This document shows positions 39,101-47,295 of a stretch of DNA of 64,000 nucleotides, piece by piece. How positions within the stretch are numbered: the first letter of the stretch is position 1; the number at the start of each line of letters is the position of its first letter. A program made the position numbers and the translations under genes. The notes under the pieces are model-generated. The model saw only the letters and a list, made by a program, of their open reading frames with translations. It made no database searches and was not told the DNA's origin. Location: the NCBI RefSeq assembly GCF_008629685.1, contig NZ_VWSF01000020.1, forward strand, positions 52,643-116,642. The letters run 5' to 3'. The DNA comes from Adhaeribacter rhizoryzae. GTDB taxonomy: Bacteria; Bacteroidota; Bacteroidia; Cytophagales; Hymenobacteraceae.

Positions 39101-39771
39101 GGCGTCCATAAATGCGCCATATCTTCTACCACAAAGCGAATACCAATGGGGTCGAGTAATGTTCCCAGACTCTGCCTGAAAAACAAAACCGAAGCAACGA
39201 AGAAACCCATGAAAATAATAAGAAAACTGCCTAAATAGCTGGTCATGGCCCGGCCGCTCCGTACTGCCAACGCAAACTGAAATGCTGTAGCAACAAAGGC
39301 GTTGGGTAACGAGATAAAGGCGTAGGCAGTAAGAAAGGCAGCCGGCCGGAACGGTCCAATTAATTCAGCATCAACACCCGGCAAGTAAACACCCAGCAGG
39401 ATGCCCGCTTGTACTGCGAGCAGGAGCAATGCGTTGAGCAGGAGGGCGGCGAGGAAGCGCCCGCCCAGGTATTGGGCTTTACTGACAGGGGCGGTGTAGA
39501 GGAGCGGATGCATGCCCATTGCCACATCCCGGCCAGCGGCATCACCGGCTATAGCGGCGGCCATCACCAGCCAAATCAGGCTGCCAAATACGGTGGTTTT
39601 GGCAATGGCAAAAGGGGAGTTGAGAAAGAAATCAGCATAAAGCACCTCGGAGAGCGAGCCATCCCGTGTCATTAAAAAACTTAATATTACCAGAACGGCA
39701 GCGAAGAGCCAGGGCCAGGGCCGGCGTATTTGGTAAGCGAACTCGTAGCGAAAAATTTCCCGGAATTTCAC
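36169..39771 (-). CDS. ABC-2 permease fused to M1-family aminopeptidase (upstream paralogue)
   Basis: A 1200-residue paralogue of the next gene in the operon with the same layout: N-terminal cytoplasmic FREIFRYEFAYQIRRPWPWL, two permease helix bundles separated by WRERDAGLGEIIDALPGSEW, and a C-terminal M1 module. The zinc motif is HEMAH at 950-954 followed by SESLAWY after a 16-residue gap, shorter than the canonical 18. Peptidase activity is likely but not certain. The start is GTG, overlapping the ATPase stop codon by 4 bp (GTGA). The middle segment (YEHRYGQYAKMPQPRLKA) is closely matched in both paralogues, indicating duplication. Confidence 0.92.
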   Translation of the reverse strand: MKFREIFRYEFAYQIRRPWPWLFAAVLVILSFLMTRDGSLSEVLYADFFLNSPFAIAKTTVFGSLIWLVMAAAIAGDAAGRDVAMGMHPLLYTAPVSKAQYLGGRFLAALLLNALLLLAVQAGILLGVYLPGVDAELIGPFRPAAFLTAYAFISLPNAFVATAFQFALAVRSGRAMTSYLGSFLIIFMGFFVASVLFFRQSLGTLLDPIGIRFVVEDMAHLWTPFEKNWRLMALEGPVLTNRFLWLAIGLLALAATYLGFRFTHRAGSNWWLRIPQLFGIYKTVPEKHPIFVPGITASTPIAVPQRFGMVLHTQQMLTIAWASFRTIATSWAGLALLAGIPLLTIPVVLDQMASNGVPLVPTTTLVIAELTASLSDELSRWVIIPFLLVFFAGELVWRERDAGLGEIIDALPGSEWPLFLGKLLGLSLMLAVFLILQATAGIIAQSLMGYEHFEIGLYLKIMFGLQFPEYFLFALLALVVHVVVDQKYVGHLVTIILYVFIALASLFGIEHNLLIYGAGPGWSYSEMRGFGPSIMPWLWFKGYWAAWALLLAVVARVLWVRGREKSISKRLWLARNRYTGRTALIAWAAILFILTSGTFIFYNTNVLNQYRTATELKERSAAYEHRYGQYAKMPQPRLKATTLHVEIYPHQLALTIRGTYSLVNRSNTAINAIHLTTAADVETGKVTFDQTVAQVLTDESLHYRIYKLEKPLPPGDSMQVNFRVRVAPHGFRENGVDASVVENGTYFTNNWLPVIGYQSSRELITASDRRQHGLAPRRIIASLYDPAARKKSDEGSTFEAVVVTDIDQVAVAPGELRRTWTKGGRRYFHYSTNDPVGNEYAFFSAKYALHEASWQNPDGSGQEVAIRIFHHPQHTAHLNRMVRSIRASLDYYTAQFGPYRRNYLSVVERPGNGTGMHADAGMITHAEGFTFWNPKNEPGSHDHPFAIVAHEMAHLWTVPYANVEGAPVMSESLAWYYGMKVVEQKGKEHLRQLLNFMRQPYPYPAIHRGEPLLRGLDPYLSYRRGPFALYALSEYIGEEQVNKALRRLLEKHRPQDAPLATTLDLYRELQAVTPDSLQYLLHDLFKVNTYWELQTKRATTKPAGANAWQVTLEVEARKVVTDTAGVETEVPMHDWIAIGIFDEAKNIATKEPLYLQKHRIRSGKQTLKLRVTRKPSWAGIDPDYLLIDLKTDDNIIAIKP

Positions 39772-40676
39772 GGCTGTAGCTCTTTTGTTTCTTGCCCAGT
39801 TCGCTGGCGGTAATGTCCGGCCATTGCACTAAAGTAAACATCTTCCAGGTCCGGTTGAACTACTTCAAAACCAGCAGGTGCTGCATTGCTGTAAACATGC
39901 ACAACCGTGCGCCCGCTTAGCAGTTTGGTAGAAATAATATTATGCTCTTGTTCTACCTGGGGCAGCGCTTTTTTCTCAATAATTTTCCGCCAAATTTTGC
40001 CCTTTAACCCTTCCATGGCTTTCAGCGGTTCTGCCTCGTGCAATATTTCGCCCTTGTTGATGATGGCCATACGCGTGCATAGTTCACTTACATCTTCTAC
40101 AATATGGGTCGAGAGCAAAACAACACTGTTCTCACCCAGTTCACTTAATAAATTTAAAAACCGGACACGCTCGGCCGGGTCCAGTCCGGCGGTTGGCTCA
40201 TCCACAATCATTAGTTTGGGGTTCCCCAACAAAGCTACGGCAACCCCAAAACGCTGACGCATCCCGCCGGAGTAGCCACCCAGTTTTTGTTTGCGCACCT
40301 CCCACAAATTGGTTTGCCGGAGAAGCGCCTCCACCGTTTCTCTGCGGGCGGCGCGGCTGGTAATCCCTTTCAGAATAGCAAAGTGCTCCAGCAGACTTTC
40401 GGCGCTTACCTTTGGATAAACCCCAAACTCTTGCGGCAGGTAGCCGAGGGTTTTCCGTACTTCGTCTTTCTGGTTTATAACATCAATGTTATCGAGTTGA
40501 ATATTACCTGCATCCGGTTCTTGTAGCGTGGCCAGTATGCGCATTAAGGTTGATTTTCCGGCTCCGTTGGGTCCTAAGAGGCCATACATGCCTTTGGGTA
40601 TGGAGAGCGTTACATTTTTAAGCGCCTGAACGCCGTTGGAATAGGTTTTGGAAAGATTGGTAATTTCTAGGGTCAT
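39768..40676 (-). CDS. ABC transporter ATP-binding protein
   Basis: A 302-residue ATPase subunit. Walker A is GPNGAGKST at 35-43, the Q-loop is GYLPQEFGVYP, the signature is GGYSGGMRQR, Walker B is LMIVDEPTAGLDP, and the switch His lies in LLSTHIVEDV. It resembles the CcmA/ABC-2 export class. The C-terminal ~75 residues form an accessory domain. It is the first gene of a tightly overlapping three-gene operon with the two permease/M1 fusions and presumably powers them. Two ACTTTG-N5-CAAAGT inverted repeats lie upstream. Confidence 0.95.
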   Translation of the reverse strand: MTLEITNLSKTYSNGVQALKNVTLSIPKGMYGLLGPNGAGKSTLMRILATLQEPDAGNIQLDNIDVINQKDEVRKTLGYLPQEFGVYPKVSAESLLEHFAILKGITSRAARRETVEALLRQTNLWEVRKQKLGGYSGGMRQRFGVAVALLGNPKLMIVDEPTAGLDPAERVRFLNLLSELGENSVVLLSTHIVEDVSELCTRMAIINKGEILHEAEPLKAMEGLKGKIWRKIIEKKALPQVEQEHNIISTKLLSGRTVVHVYSNAAPAGFEVVQPDLEDVYFSAMAGHYRQRTGQETKELQP

Positions 40677-40734
40677 TCGGTTTATATTTTAGAGTTTACT
40701 CTTTACATTTTAATAATGGTATAAATTTAAAAGA

Positions 40735-40751
40735 ACTTTGTAATTCAAAGT
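40735..40751. promoter_or_regulatory. ACTTTG-N5-CAAAGT inverted repeat, proximal
   Basis: ACTTTG and CAAAGT flank TAATT, 59 bp upstream of the ABC ATPase start. The same 6-5-6 design with a shared flank TTAAAAG recurs at 40895. It looks like a binding site for a dimeric regulator; the regulator is not in the window. Confidence 0.65.
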
Positions 40752-40894
40752 ATTAGGGTAAAAAATAATCCAGCTTGTTCATGCAACAACAATAAAACTG
40801 GAGGAAAGCTAAAAAGCGTACAGCAAAATACTTTAGAAACTACCAAAACATTATTAGGGTATTCGCTATCAATAAAGTTTTTATACTTAAAAGT

Positions 40895-40911
40895 ACTTTG
40901 CGGTTCAAAGT
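40895..40911. promoter_or_regulatory. ACTTTG-N5-CAAAGT inverted repeat, distal
   Basis: A second copy with spacer CGGTT, 160 bp from the proximal copy centre to centre, preceded by the same TTAAAAG. Conservation of both half-sites with a different spacer supports a protein-binding site rather than chance. Confidence 0.65.
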
Positions 40912-41207
40912 TAAAATAAAAATGTATTTATACAAGAGCTCCTGCCAATATTTATAGCTGTTTAAAATATTTATCATCTCTACCATCGTAGAAATACTTC
41001 ATTCTTATGCTAAATACAGTAAAATGCTTAATTCACGATTGCTATAGTAGTCCAATATTCCGCTAACAGTTTTGTTATTAAGTCCTTCCAATATTTGCGC
41101 TAACCTAAACCTGAAGCAACGATTTTAAGCCTGGTAAATAGTTGATAAAATTATTTTCAGCAATTCTGATGCAGGAAATCTATCTTTGGCTTTCTGCTTT
41201 CTTGTTT

Positions 41208-43718
41208 ATGCCAGCACAAGACAAACCAATTTTGCCGGAGTTAGAGAAACTATCGGGTATTGTAAAACGCATTACCTTCCATAGTGTAGAAACCGGTTAC
41301 ACCGTGCTAAAAGTAAACAGCTTCCAAAAGCCCCAGGAGGAACTTACCGTGCTGGTGCACCAATCTAAAGTTTTTGCCGGCGCCACCATAGATTTTTACG
41401 GCGAATGGACCACGCACCCTAGCTATGGTTTACAGTTTAAGGCAAGCAAAGCCATCGAGCGAAAACCGGCTACCGCCCATGCTCTGGAAAAATATCTAGG
41501 TTCCGGCTTAATAAAAGGTGTGGGGCCAGTTACGGCCAAAAGAATTGTGCAGCATTTTGGCTATAAAACCCTGGATGTATTTGAAAGCCAAATTCAAAGG
41601 CTTACCGAAGTGGAAGGCATTGCGCGGGGCAAGCTGGAAATGATTAGCAAAGCCTGGGCCGAACACCAGGAAATCCGGAATGTAATGTTGTTTTTACAAT
41701 CGCATAATATTTCTACTTTATTTGCGGTAAAAATTTACAAAACTTACGGCAACGATGCCATTGAATTAGTAACGCAAAATCCTTACCGCCTGGCCACCGA
41801 TATTTACGGCATTGGCTTTTTTTCGGCGGATAAAGTAGCACAAAGTCTGGGTTTGGCCGCCGATTCGCCGCAACGCATTCAAGCAGGTATAGAACATGTG
41901 CTGCAAAATGCCCGCGAAGAAGGCCATTGCTATTTAACCCAAACCCAAATAGTAGAAGGTGTAGGAGAATTATTATCCTTAACAAACGGCACCAGCATTG
42001 AATTAATCTTGCAGCAAATGGAGCAGCAGGAAGCCCTTAAAATCCGGCTTTTACCCGATGCGCAAGGGGTGGTGCACAAATGTTTTTATGCCCACTCCTT
42101 ATATTACGATGAGCAATATTTGGCGACTAAGGTCCGGCAGTTAGTGGCGTACCCGCTTAAAATTAATAAAGATCACCTGCAACAAGATTTGGATGCATTT
42201 TGCCAGGTGCACAATATTAACCTTAGCGACGAACAGCAGGAAAGTGTGCTGCAGTTAGCTGGGCAGCGATTGGGTATTCTGACGGGCGGACCCGGTTGCG
42301 GCAAAACTACTACCACCCGGGCATTGGTAGGGGTAATGCAATTTATGAGTAAAGAAATAATGTTGGCGGCTCCTACGGGTAGGGCTGCGCAGCGCATGAG
42401 CGAAGTTATTAGCCTGGAAGCCAAAACCATTCACCGGTTGTTGGAATGGGACCCGGCGCAGGGCGGCTTTAAACGCAACGAGGCCGAACCGTTAAAAACC
42501 GATATTTTAATAGTAGATGAATGCTCGATGCTGGATGTACATTTGGCGGCGGCTTTAATGCGAGCGGTACCTAGGCACGGACAAATAATATTAATTGGCG
42601 ATGCCGATCAACTGCCGGCGGTTGGTGCCGGTAACGTGTTAAAAGACATGATTGCTTCGAACATGGTGCCTTGTATGCGGCTGACCAAAGTTTTCCGGCA
42701 GGCGCAGGAGTCGTTAATTATTTCGTACGCCCACCAGATTAACAAAGGCGAAGTACCCCGCATAGAATCGCCGTTTAACCTGCCGCAGGTATGGCAACAG
42801 CAAAAAGATTGTTTGTTTATAGATTCCGAAGAAGCTACCTCCGAACAACTCAAGTTTATTTCTAAAGTGAAAAAAATGACCGGCGATGCAATTAACCCGG
42901 TAGTGAAAGAATATAATTTATTAGAAGAGCCGGCAGCTGCTTATGGCTCAGACCTTTACACGCAGGGTAGTAATTTTGCTATTCCGGAAAAATTCAGCCA
43001 TGTAGATCTGGAAGCCTTGCAGCAAGCCAGCAGCTATTCGCAGGAATTGAAAGAAGTACTTAAAACGGTGCATCCCTGGTCGTCGCTGCATTATGGCCTT
43101 TCGGCCGTAGGCATGATTCAAAAGTTGTACGAAGCCATTATTCCTAAATATTACGGCCTGGAAACGGAAATCCAGATTTTATCCCCGATGACCAAAGGCA
43201 GTTTAGGCACCGCCAACCTAAATAAAATTATTCAGGAAAAAATAAACCCATCCAGTTCCGGAAAAGCCCAATTGCTACTGGGTGGCCGCATAATCAGGGA
43301 AGGAGACCGGGTAATTCAGCGGCGCAACAATTACGATTTAAATGTATATAACGGCGATATTGGTACCATCACCCGCATTGACAATGAGGAAATATTGCTT
43401 ACTGTAACTTTTAAGGCGGGCACTGAAGAGAAAGAAGTTGTTTATGAAAAAGAACATTTGCTGGAACTGGATTTAGCGTATGCCATTACCATTCATAAAT
43501 CGCAGGGCAGTGAGTTCCAAACTATTATTATTCCTTTGGTTACCCAGCACTTTGGCATGCTTTTCCGCAACCTGGTATACACGGGTATTACCCGGGCCAA
43601 AAAGTTAGTAGTATTTGTAGGCACGCGCAAAGCTTTAGCCCTGGCGGTAAACAAACAAAATACGGCTGCCCGGCAAACGGCCCTGGAATATTTACTAAAA
43701 CAGCCCAGCCAACTGTAA
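41208..43718 (+). CDS. recD2: RecD2-type ATP-dependent DNA helicase
   Basis: An 836-residue SF1B 5'-3' helicase. I chose the ATG at 41208 because typical RecD2 proteins begin just before LSGIVKRITFHSVETGYTVL; a TTG at 41142 would add 22 residues. Visible in order: N-terminal OB-like domain, helix-hairpin-helix (GVGPVTAKRIVQHFG), Walker A (GGPGCGKTTTT), DEXX-type IVDECSMLD, GDADQLPAVGAGNVL and motif VI region (AITIHKSQGSEF, YTGITRAKK). An extra ~100-residue segment after QQKDCLFIDSEEA makes it longer than the usual ~730-residue RecD2. The role is DNA repair or replication-fork maintenance independent of RecBC. Confidence 0.94.
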   Translation: MPAQDKPILPELEKLSGIVKRITFHSVETGYTVLKVNSFQKPQEELTVLVHQSKVFAGATIDFYGEWTTHPSYGLQFKASKAIERKPATAHALEKYLGSGLIKGVGPVTAKRIVQHFGYKTLDVFESQIQRLTEVEGIARGKLEMISKAWAEHQEIRNVMLFLQSHNISTLFAVKIYKTYGNDAIELVTQNPYRLATDIYGIGFFSADKVAQSLGLAADSPQRIQAGIEHVLQNAREEGHCYLTQTQIVEGVGELLSLTNGTSIELILQQMEQQEALKIRLLPDAQGVVHKCFYAHSLYYDEQYLATKVRQLVAYPLKINKDHLQQDLDAFCQVHNINLSDEQQESVLQLAGQRLGILTGGPGCGKTTTTRALVGVMQFMSKEIMLAAPTGRAAQRMSEVISLEAKTIHRLLEWDPAQGGFKRNEAEPLKTDILIVDECSMLDVHLAAALMRAVPRHGQIILIGDADQLPAVGAGNVLKDMIASNMVPCMRLTKVFRQAQESLIISYAHQINKGEVPRIESPFNLPQVWQQQKDCLFIDSEEATSEQLKFISKVKKMTGDAINPVVKEYNLLEEPAAAYGSDLYTQGSNFAIPEKFSHVDLEALQQASSYSQELKEVLKTVHPWSSLHYGLSAVGMIQKLYEAIIPKYYGLETEIQILSPMTKGSLGTANLNKIIQEKINPSSSGKAQLLLGGRIIREGDRVIQRRNNYDLNVYNGDIGTITRIDNEEILLTVTFKAGTEEKEVVYEKEHLLELDLAYAITIHKSQGSEFQTIIIPLVTQHFGMLFRNLVYTGITRAKKLVVFVGTRKALALAVNKQNTAARQTALEYLLKQPSQL

Positions 43719-44142
43719 AACCTCATTGTCCTGGCAATTATTTTGGTTTAATATTTTTAGACCATTAATATTTTGCTTGTTTAATAGGCTGATTTAACAA
43801 CTACTTCTTACTGCAATTTCTGTCCGTACGTAATATCTCCTAGGAATTTAGCCATTATTAATATAATTGGGAATTTCTGATACAACCAGTCTGCTGCAAA
43901 ATTAAACTTAAACGGGGCCGTGCTTTGCTGCCATTTAATATTTCTAAAGCAAAATAGCAATTATAAGCCGGTTCCTGGTTTAATATTTGGCCATTAATAA
44001 CCTTAAGTGATTCTATAAAAAATTAACCCAGGAATTGTAATTTACCTTATCCAATAAATAGTTGTACCCTAAATAATATTTTGCATTTTTAGCAGGTTTG
44101 TATACGTTTTAACTCATTTTATTTTCGTACCTTTTGCCTGTT
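43719..44142. other. Intergenic region, nothing assigned
   Basis: These 424 bp are AT-rich with repeated TAATATTT-like words but no gene, clear hairpin or recognisable RNA. Confidence 0.5.
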
Positions 44143-44565
44143 ATGGCATTGAAAACTTATTATGAATCTGACTTCTACCGCATCCAGGTAGATACGGCAC
44201 AACAACTGCTAATGGCCAGATGGCTGCGGCCAGTTTCGGCCAAAGAAGTAAAACAGGGCGGTACTAAATTATACGAAGTACTCCGGGATACTCAGGTAAA
44301 GTATGCGGTAGGAAATGCCCAAACGTTTACGGCCCTTTCTACGGACGCGAAAGAATGGATGTCTACCACCTTTTACCAAATGCTTTCTCAAACTAAACTT
44401 AAAAAATTAGCCCGGGTATTACCGGCTTCTGTATTTCATAGGTTAGCCCTGGAATCGGTGGTTACGCGGGCCGAAGCGCTGGGGGTTACCAAGTTCGAAG
44501 TTAAAAATTTTGCCACGGAGCCGGAAGCACTGGCCTGGCTGGTGAAAGAAGCTGTACCGCAATAA
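44143..44565 (+). CDS. Hypothetical protein, STAS/SpoIIAA-like
   Basis: A 140-residue cytoplasmic protein; the ATG at 44143 is preferred to a TTG nine bases upstream. The pattern of an N-terminal strand (YRIQVDTAQQLLMARWLRP), a helix and a strand (KYAVGNAQTFTALSTDAKEW) resembles the SpoIIAA/STAS-like fold found in many uncharacterised Bacteroidota proteins. No catalytic residues are apparent. It lies upstream of, and convergent with, the TIR-STING gene, so the two do not share an operon. Function unknown. Confidence 0.7.
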   Translation: MALKTYYESDFYRIQVDTAQQLLMARWLRPVSAKEVKQGGTKLYEVLRDTQVKYAVGNAQTFTALSTDAKEWMSTTFYQMLSQTKLKKLARVLPASVFHRLALESVVTRAEALGVTKFEVKNFATEPEALAWLVKEAVPQ

Positions 44566-44853
44566 ACGGCAATAAATAAGTATTTAATATTTACCCGGTA
44601 AATTACGTGCTTAAATACCTAGGCGTATTTTTTAAATTAACCGGTGCACCTTTGTAATAATTTTTACTTGTTTCGATAACCAGCAACGAGTGAATACCAT
44701 AGCCTTCTGAATGGCATACAAGGAATTTGAGCGAGGCAGTATTTAGTTTACTTCTGTATTTTCGGGAAGAAACAAAAAAAATGATGGCGAGCGTACACCC
44801 TTGGCGACTCCTTTGGTATTAGGGTAAAATACAAAACAGCTTCCTTGTTAAGC

Positions 44854-45843
44854 TTATTTAAGTGTAGCAAACCGGATAAGGTTATTTTCGATGGAATCGG
44901 GGGTTAAGATCCGGATGGTTTTTTCGAAATTAGATATTTCCCGGCGTTCGATTCTTTCAAAATTTCTATCTCTTATTAAAAAATCGGTATCAAAAATACG
45001 GTTAATGGTTTCGAGCGAAGAAAGCAAGGTGGTTGGAATATCAAAAAAGTTTACGTTTTTATCGTCGCTCACGTCGCCTTCAATGTAAAACGGAAAAGGC
45101 CGGAAAGTGGTATCGACGGTTATTTGTTTTAAGTTAGCGGTTTTCATCCGGAATGCCGTGGTTGCTAAATCGGATAATTTTAGGGGCAGCAATACCGTGA
45201 TGGAGGGAAACCGGGTAATAATTTTTCTTTTCTGTACATTAATCTTTTTCCCTTTAATGTCCTTTTCAAATATTTCGTACTTGTCAATTATTTGAAAAGC
45301 CTCAGCTACTTTTTCCAAGAAGTTTTTATAGTAACCAATGGCCAAAGAGGTAGATGGCAACAAAGAAAAATTATATATTTTTTCGGTTACGGCAATTTCC
45401 CGGCGAATTTTTTCACAAGCTGTACCCACAGCGGCCTCCAGGTTATCGCGGGTGCGGTAGGTAGCCAGGCTAATTCCCTCAAAGTCTGATAATATTTTAA
45501 CGCTTTCTTCGGCTATAACAAAAGCCCGGTTAGGTCCGAGCCGGCCCAGAAATAGCCCAAATTCAAACAATAAATTATCTCTTGGCACACTGTACTTTAC
45601 TTTCCGGATGGTAGCATCATCATCGGGGGTAAGCATAATAATGGCGTAGTCATAAAAACTGGCCCGGTTTAGCAGCGTCGATAAATAGCTTTTGTTAATG
45701 GTAAATATATTTTCAGTCCATAAATCCACATCGGCTTCGTTATCGAAGTTTGCTTTAACAGCGCGGGCAACTGGCAAAGCTTCGCTGGTACTGGCAATAA
45801 AGATGCTGGGCCGGTTATTAGAGGTTACATTTAGCACGCTCAT
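44854..45843 (-). CDS. TIR-STING fusion protein (CBASS-type antiphage effector)
   Basis: A 329-residue cytoplasmic protein; the ATG at 45843 is preferred over a TTG six bases upstream. Residues ~10-150 form a TIR-like nucleotide-binding domain (PSIFIASTSEALPVARAVK, DVDLWTENIF, PRDNLLFEFGLFLGRLG) with Glu94 in FEFG as the expected NAD-cleaving residue. Residues ~160-325 match a prokaryotic STING domain: LLPSTSLAIGYYKNFLEK, SITVLLPLKLSDL, FRPFPFYIEGDV and a C-terminal helix (SNFEKTIRIL). In characterised bacterial TIR-STING proteins, a cyclic dinucleotide (c-di-GMP) drives filament formation and NAD+ depletion, killing phage-infected cells. A CdnE-type synthase is normally adjacent; none is encoded in this window. 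The STING call is by eye. Confidence 0.85.
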   Translation of the reverse strand: MSVLNVTSNNRPSIFIASTSEALPVARAVKANFDNEADVDLWTENIFTINKSYLSTLLNRASFYDYAIIMLTPDDDATIRKVKYSVPRDNLLFEFGLFLGRLGPNRAFVIAEESVKILSDFEGISLATYRTRDNLEAAVGTACEKIRREIAVTEKIYNFSLLPSTSLAIGYYKNFLEKVAEAFQIIDKYEIFEKDIKGKKINVQKRKIITRFPSITVLLPLKLSDLATTAFRMKTANLKQITVDTTFRPFPFYIEGDVSDDKNVNFFDIPTTLLSSLETINRIFDTDFLIRDRNFERIERREISNFEKTIRILTPDSIENNLIRFATLK

Positions 45844-46123
45844 GGGCAAAAAGGTTAGCGGGTGAATATTTTAAATTATGCCGGAGAATAATAATTTCTA
45901 TTTAAATTAATATTTTTCCTGGTTTATTCAAATATTTAAGGTGAGATATTGATCCTGAATACTTAGGGTTTATTGTAGAATTAATAAATTAAATATTAGC
46001 TGCGACTTGCAAGGGCGATGTTTTTACCACTCTTACAAGTTGGTTATATTTTGGCAGTACATCTTTTTTGTCAGAAATTAGTTTAAGTTTAAAACCTACT
46101 CTAATAAGCAAAGCTGGTGTAAA

Positions 46124-46900
46124 ATGAAAATAGCTACTTATAATGTTAATGGCATAAATGCCCGGTTGCCGGTATTGCTGCGCTGGCTCGAATTTACCGC
46201 GCCGGATGTGGTTTGCTTACAGGAACTGAAAACGCCGCAGGAAAAATTTCCGGCAGACATAATCGCGGAGGCTGGGTATCAAGGTATTTGGCATGGCCAG
46301 AAGAGTTGGAACGGCGTGGCTATATTGGCGCGCAACCTGGAAATAAAAGAAGTAGGGCGGGGGCTACCCGGCGATGAAACAGATACCCAAAGCCGCTACC
46401 TGGAAGCCATGGTAAATAATATTCGTATTGGGTGCTTGTACCTGCCCAACGGCAACCCAACGCCCGGTCCTAAATTTGATTATAAAATGCAATGGTTCGA
46501 AAGGTTAGCCAACCGGGCAACTGAGTTGCTGGCCCTGGATGAACCAATAATTCTCACCGGCGATTTTAACGTTATTCCTACTGAGCAGGATGTTTACCGG
46601 CCGGAACGTTGGCTGGAAGATGCCTTGTTTTTGCCGGAAGTACGGCAGGCTTACCAGAACCTGTTGCAGCAAGGCTGGACCGATGCCATCCGCAAGCTTT
46701 ATCCGGACGAAAAGATTTATACATTCTGGGATTATTTCCGGAATGCCTATGGACGCGATGCCGGTTTACGCATCGACCATTTCTTGCTGAGCCCACATCT
46801 CGTTCCTCGTTTAACAGCTGCCGGCGTAGACCGGGACGTGCGCGGTTGGGAAAAATCCAGCGACCACGCGCCGGTTTGGATTGAACTGGCCGACAAGTAA
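46124..46900 (+). CDS. xth: Exodeoxyribonuclease III
   Basis: A 258-residue endonuclease/exonuclease/phosphatase-fold enzyme for abasic-site repair. Motifs are the N-terminal MKIATYNVNGINARLP, the metal-binding Glu in VCLQELKTPQ, GDFNVIPTEQDVY, LRIDHFLLS and the C-terminal SDHAPVWIEL with the catalytic His. Length and order are canonical for XthA/ExoA. It is a single gene, divergent from TIR-STING across 280 bp. Confidence 0.96.
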   Translation: MKIATYNVNGINARLPVLLRWLEFTAPDVVCLQELKTPQEKFPADIIAEAGYQGIWHGQKSWNGVAILARNLEIKEVGRGLPGDETDTQSRYLEAMVNNIRIGCLYLPNGNPTPGPKFDYKMQWFERLANRATELLALDEPIILTGDFNVIPTEQDVYRPERWLEDALFLPEVRQAYQNLLQQGWTDAIRKLYPDEKIYTFWDYFRNAYGRDAGLRIDHFLLSPHLVPRLTAAGVDRDVRGWEKSSDHAPVWIELADK

Positions 46901-47295
46901 GGAAATATTATAATAACAATTGAATAACTTTCTGACTTTAAGTTATTAGGGTAAATATTAATGCTGTGAAATATTTTAAATTAGCTGATCAGTATTCACG
47001 AATGTTCTTGAGCTGGTTCTGTATTGAGCGTAGCGGTAACTTGAACCTTAAATAATTGCCAGTTTTCAACTGACCGGAAGTTGGAAACTTCACCAAAAAT
47101 TAATTTGTAATACCCCACAAAATAATTCGGATTAAAAGTAAGATTTAATTTTTTTAGGAGTTTAAGGCTTTAACATAGAATCATTTAAGAATATTTTTTC
47201 TCTAATATTATTGCTGGTTTTTAGCACCTTCGCCCTACGATAAACGTATAATCTAGCAAAGCCTTTCCGGTTTTTAACCCTAAAATAATCCAAAA
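46901..47295. other. Intergenic region, nothing assigned
   Basis: These 395 AT-rich bp lie between the exonuclease III and PBP genes. No gene, operator copy or strong hairpin was found. Confidence 0.5.

Larger units (their letters stand above)
40677..41207. other. Divergent control region between the ABC operon and recD2
   Basis: These 531 bp separate divergent genes. Apart from the two 17-bp inverted repeats annotated separately, the DNA is AT-rich with no gene seen. It must contain promoters in both directions. Confidence 0.6.

Noticed and set aside
44143..44565. STAS-like hypothetical gene considered as a missing CBASS partner of TIR-STING
   Set aside because: It is convergent with the TIR-STING gene, is only 140 residues long, and has no nucleotidyltransferase motif (GS...DxD).
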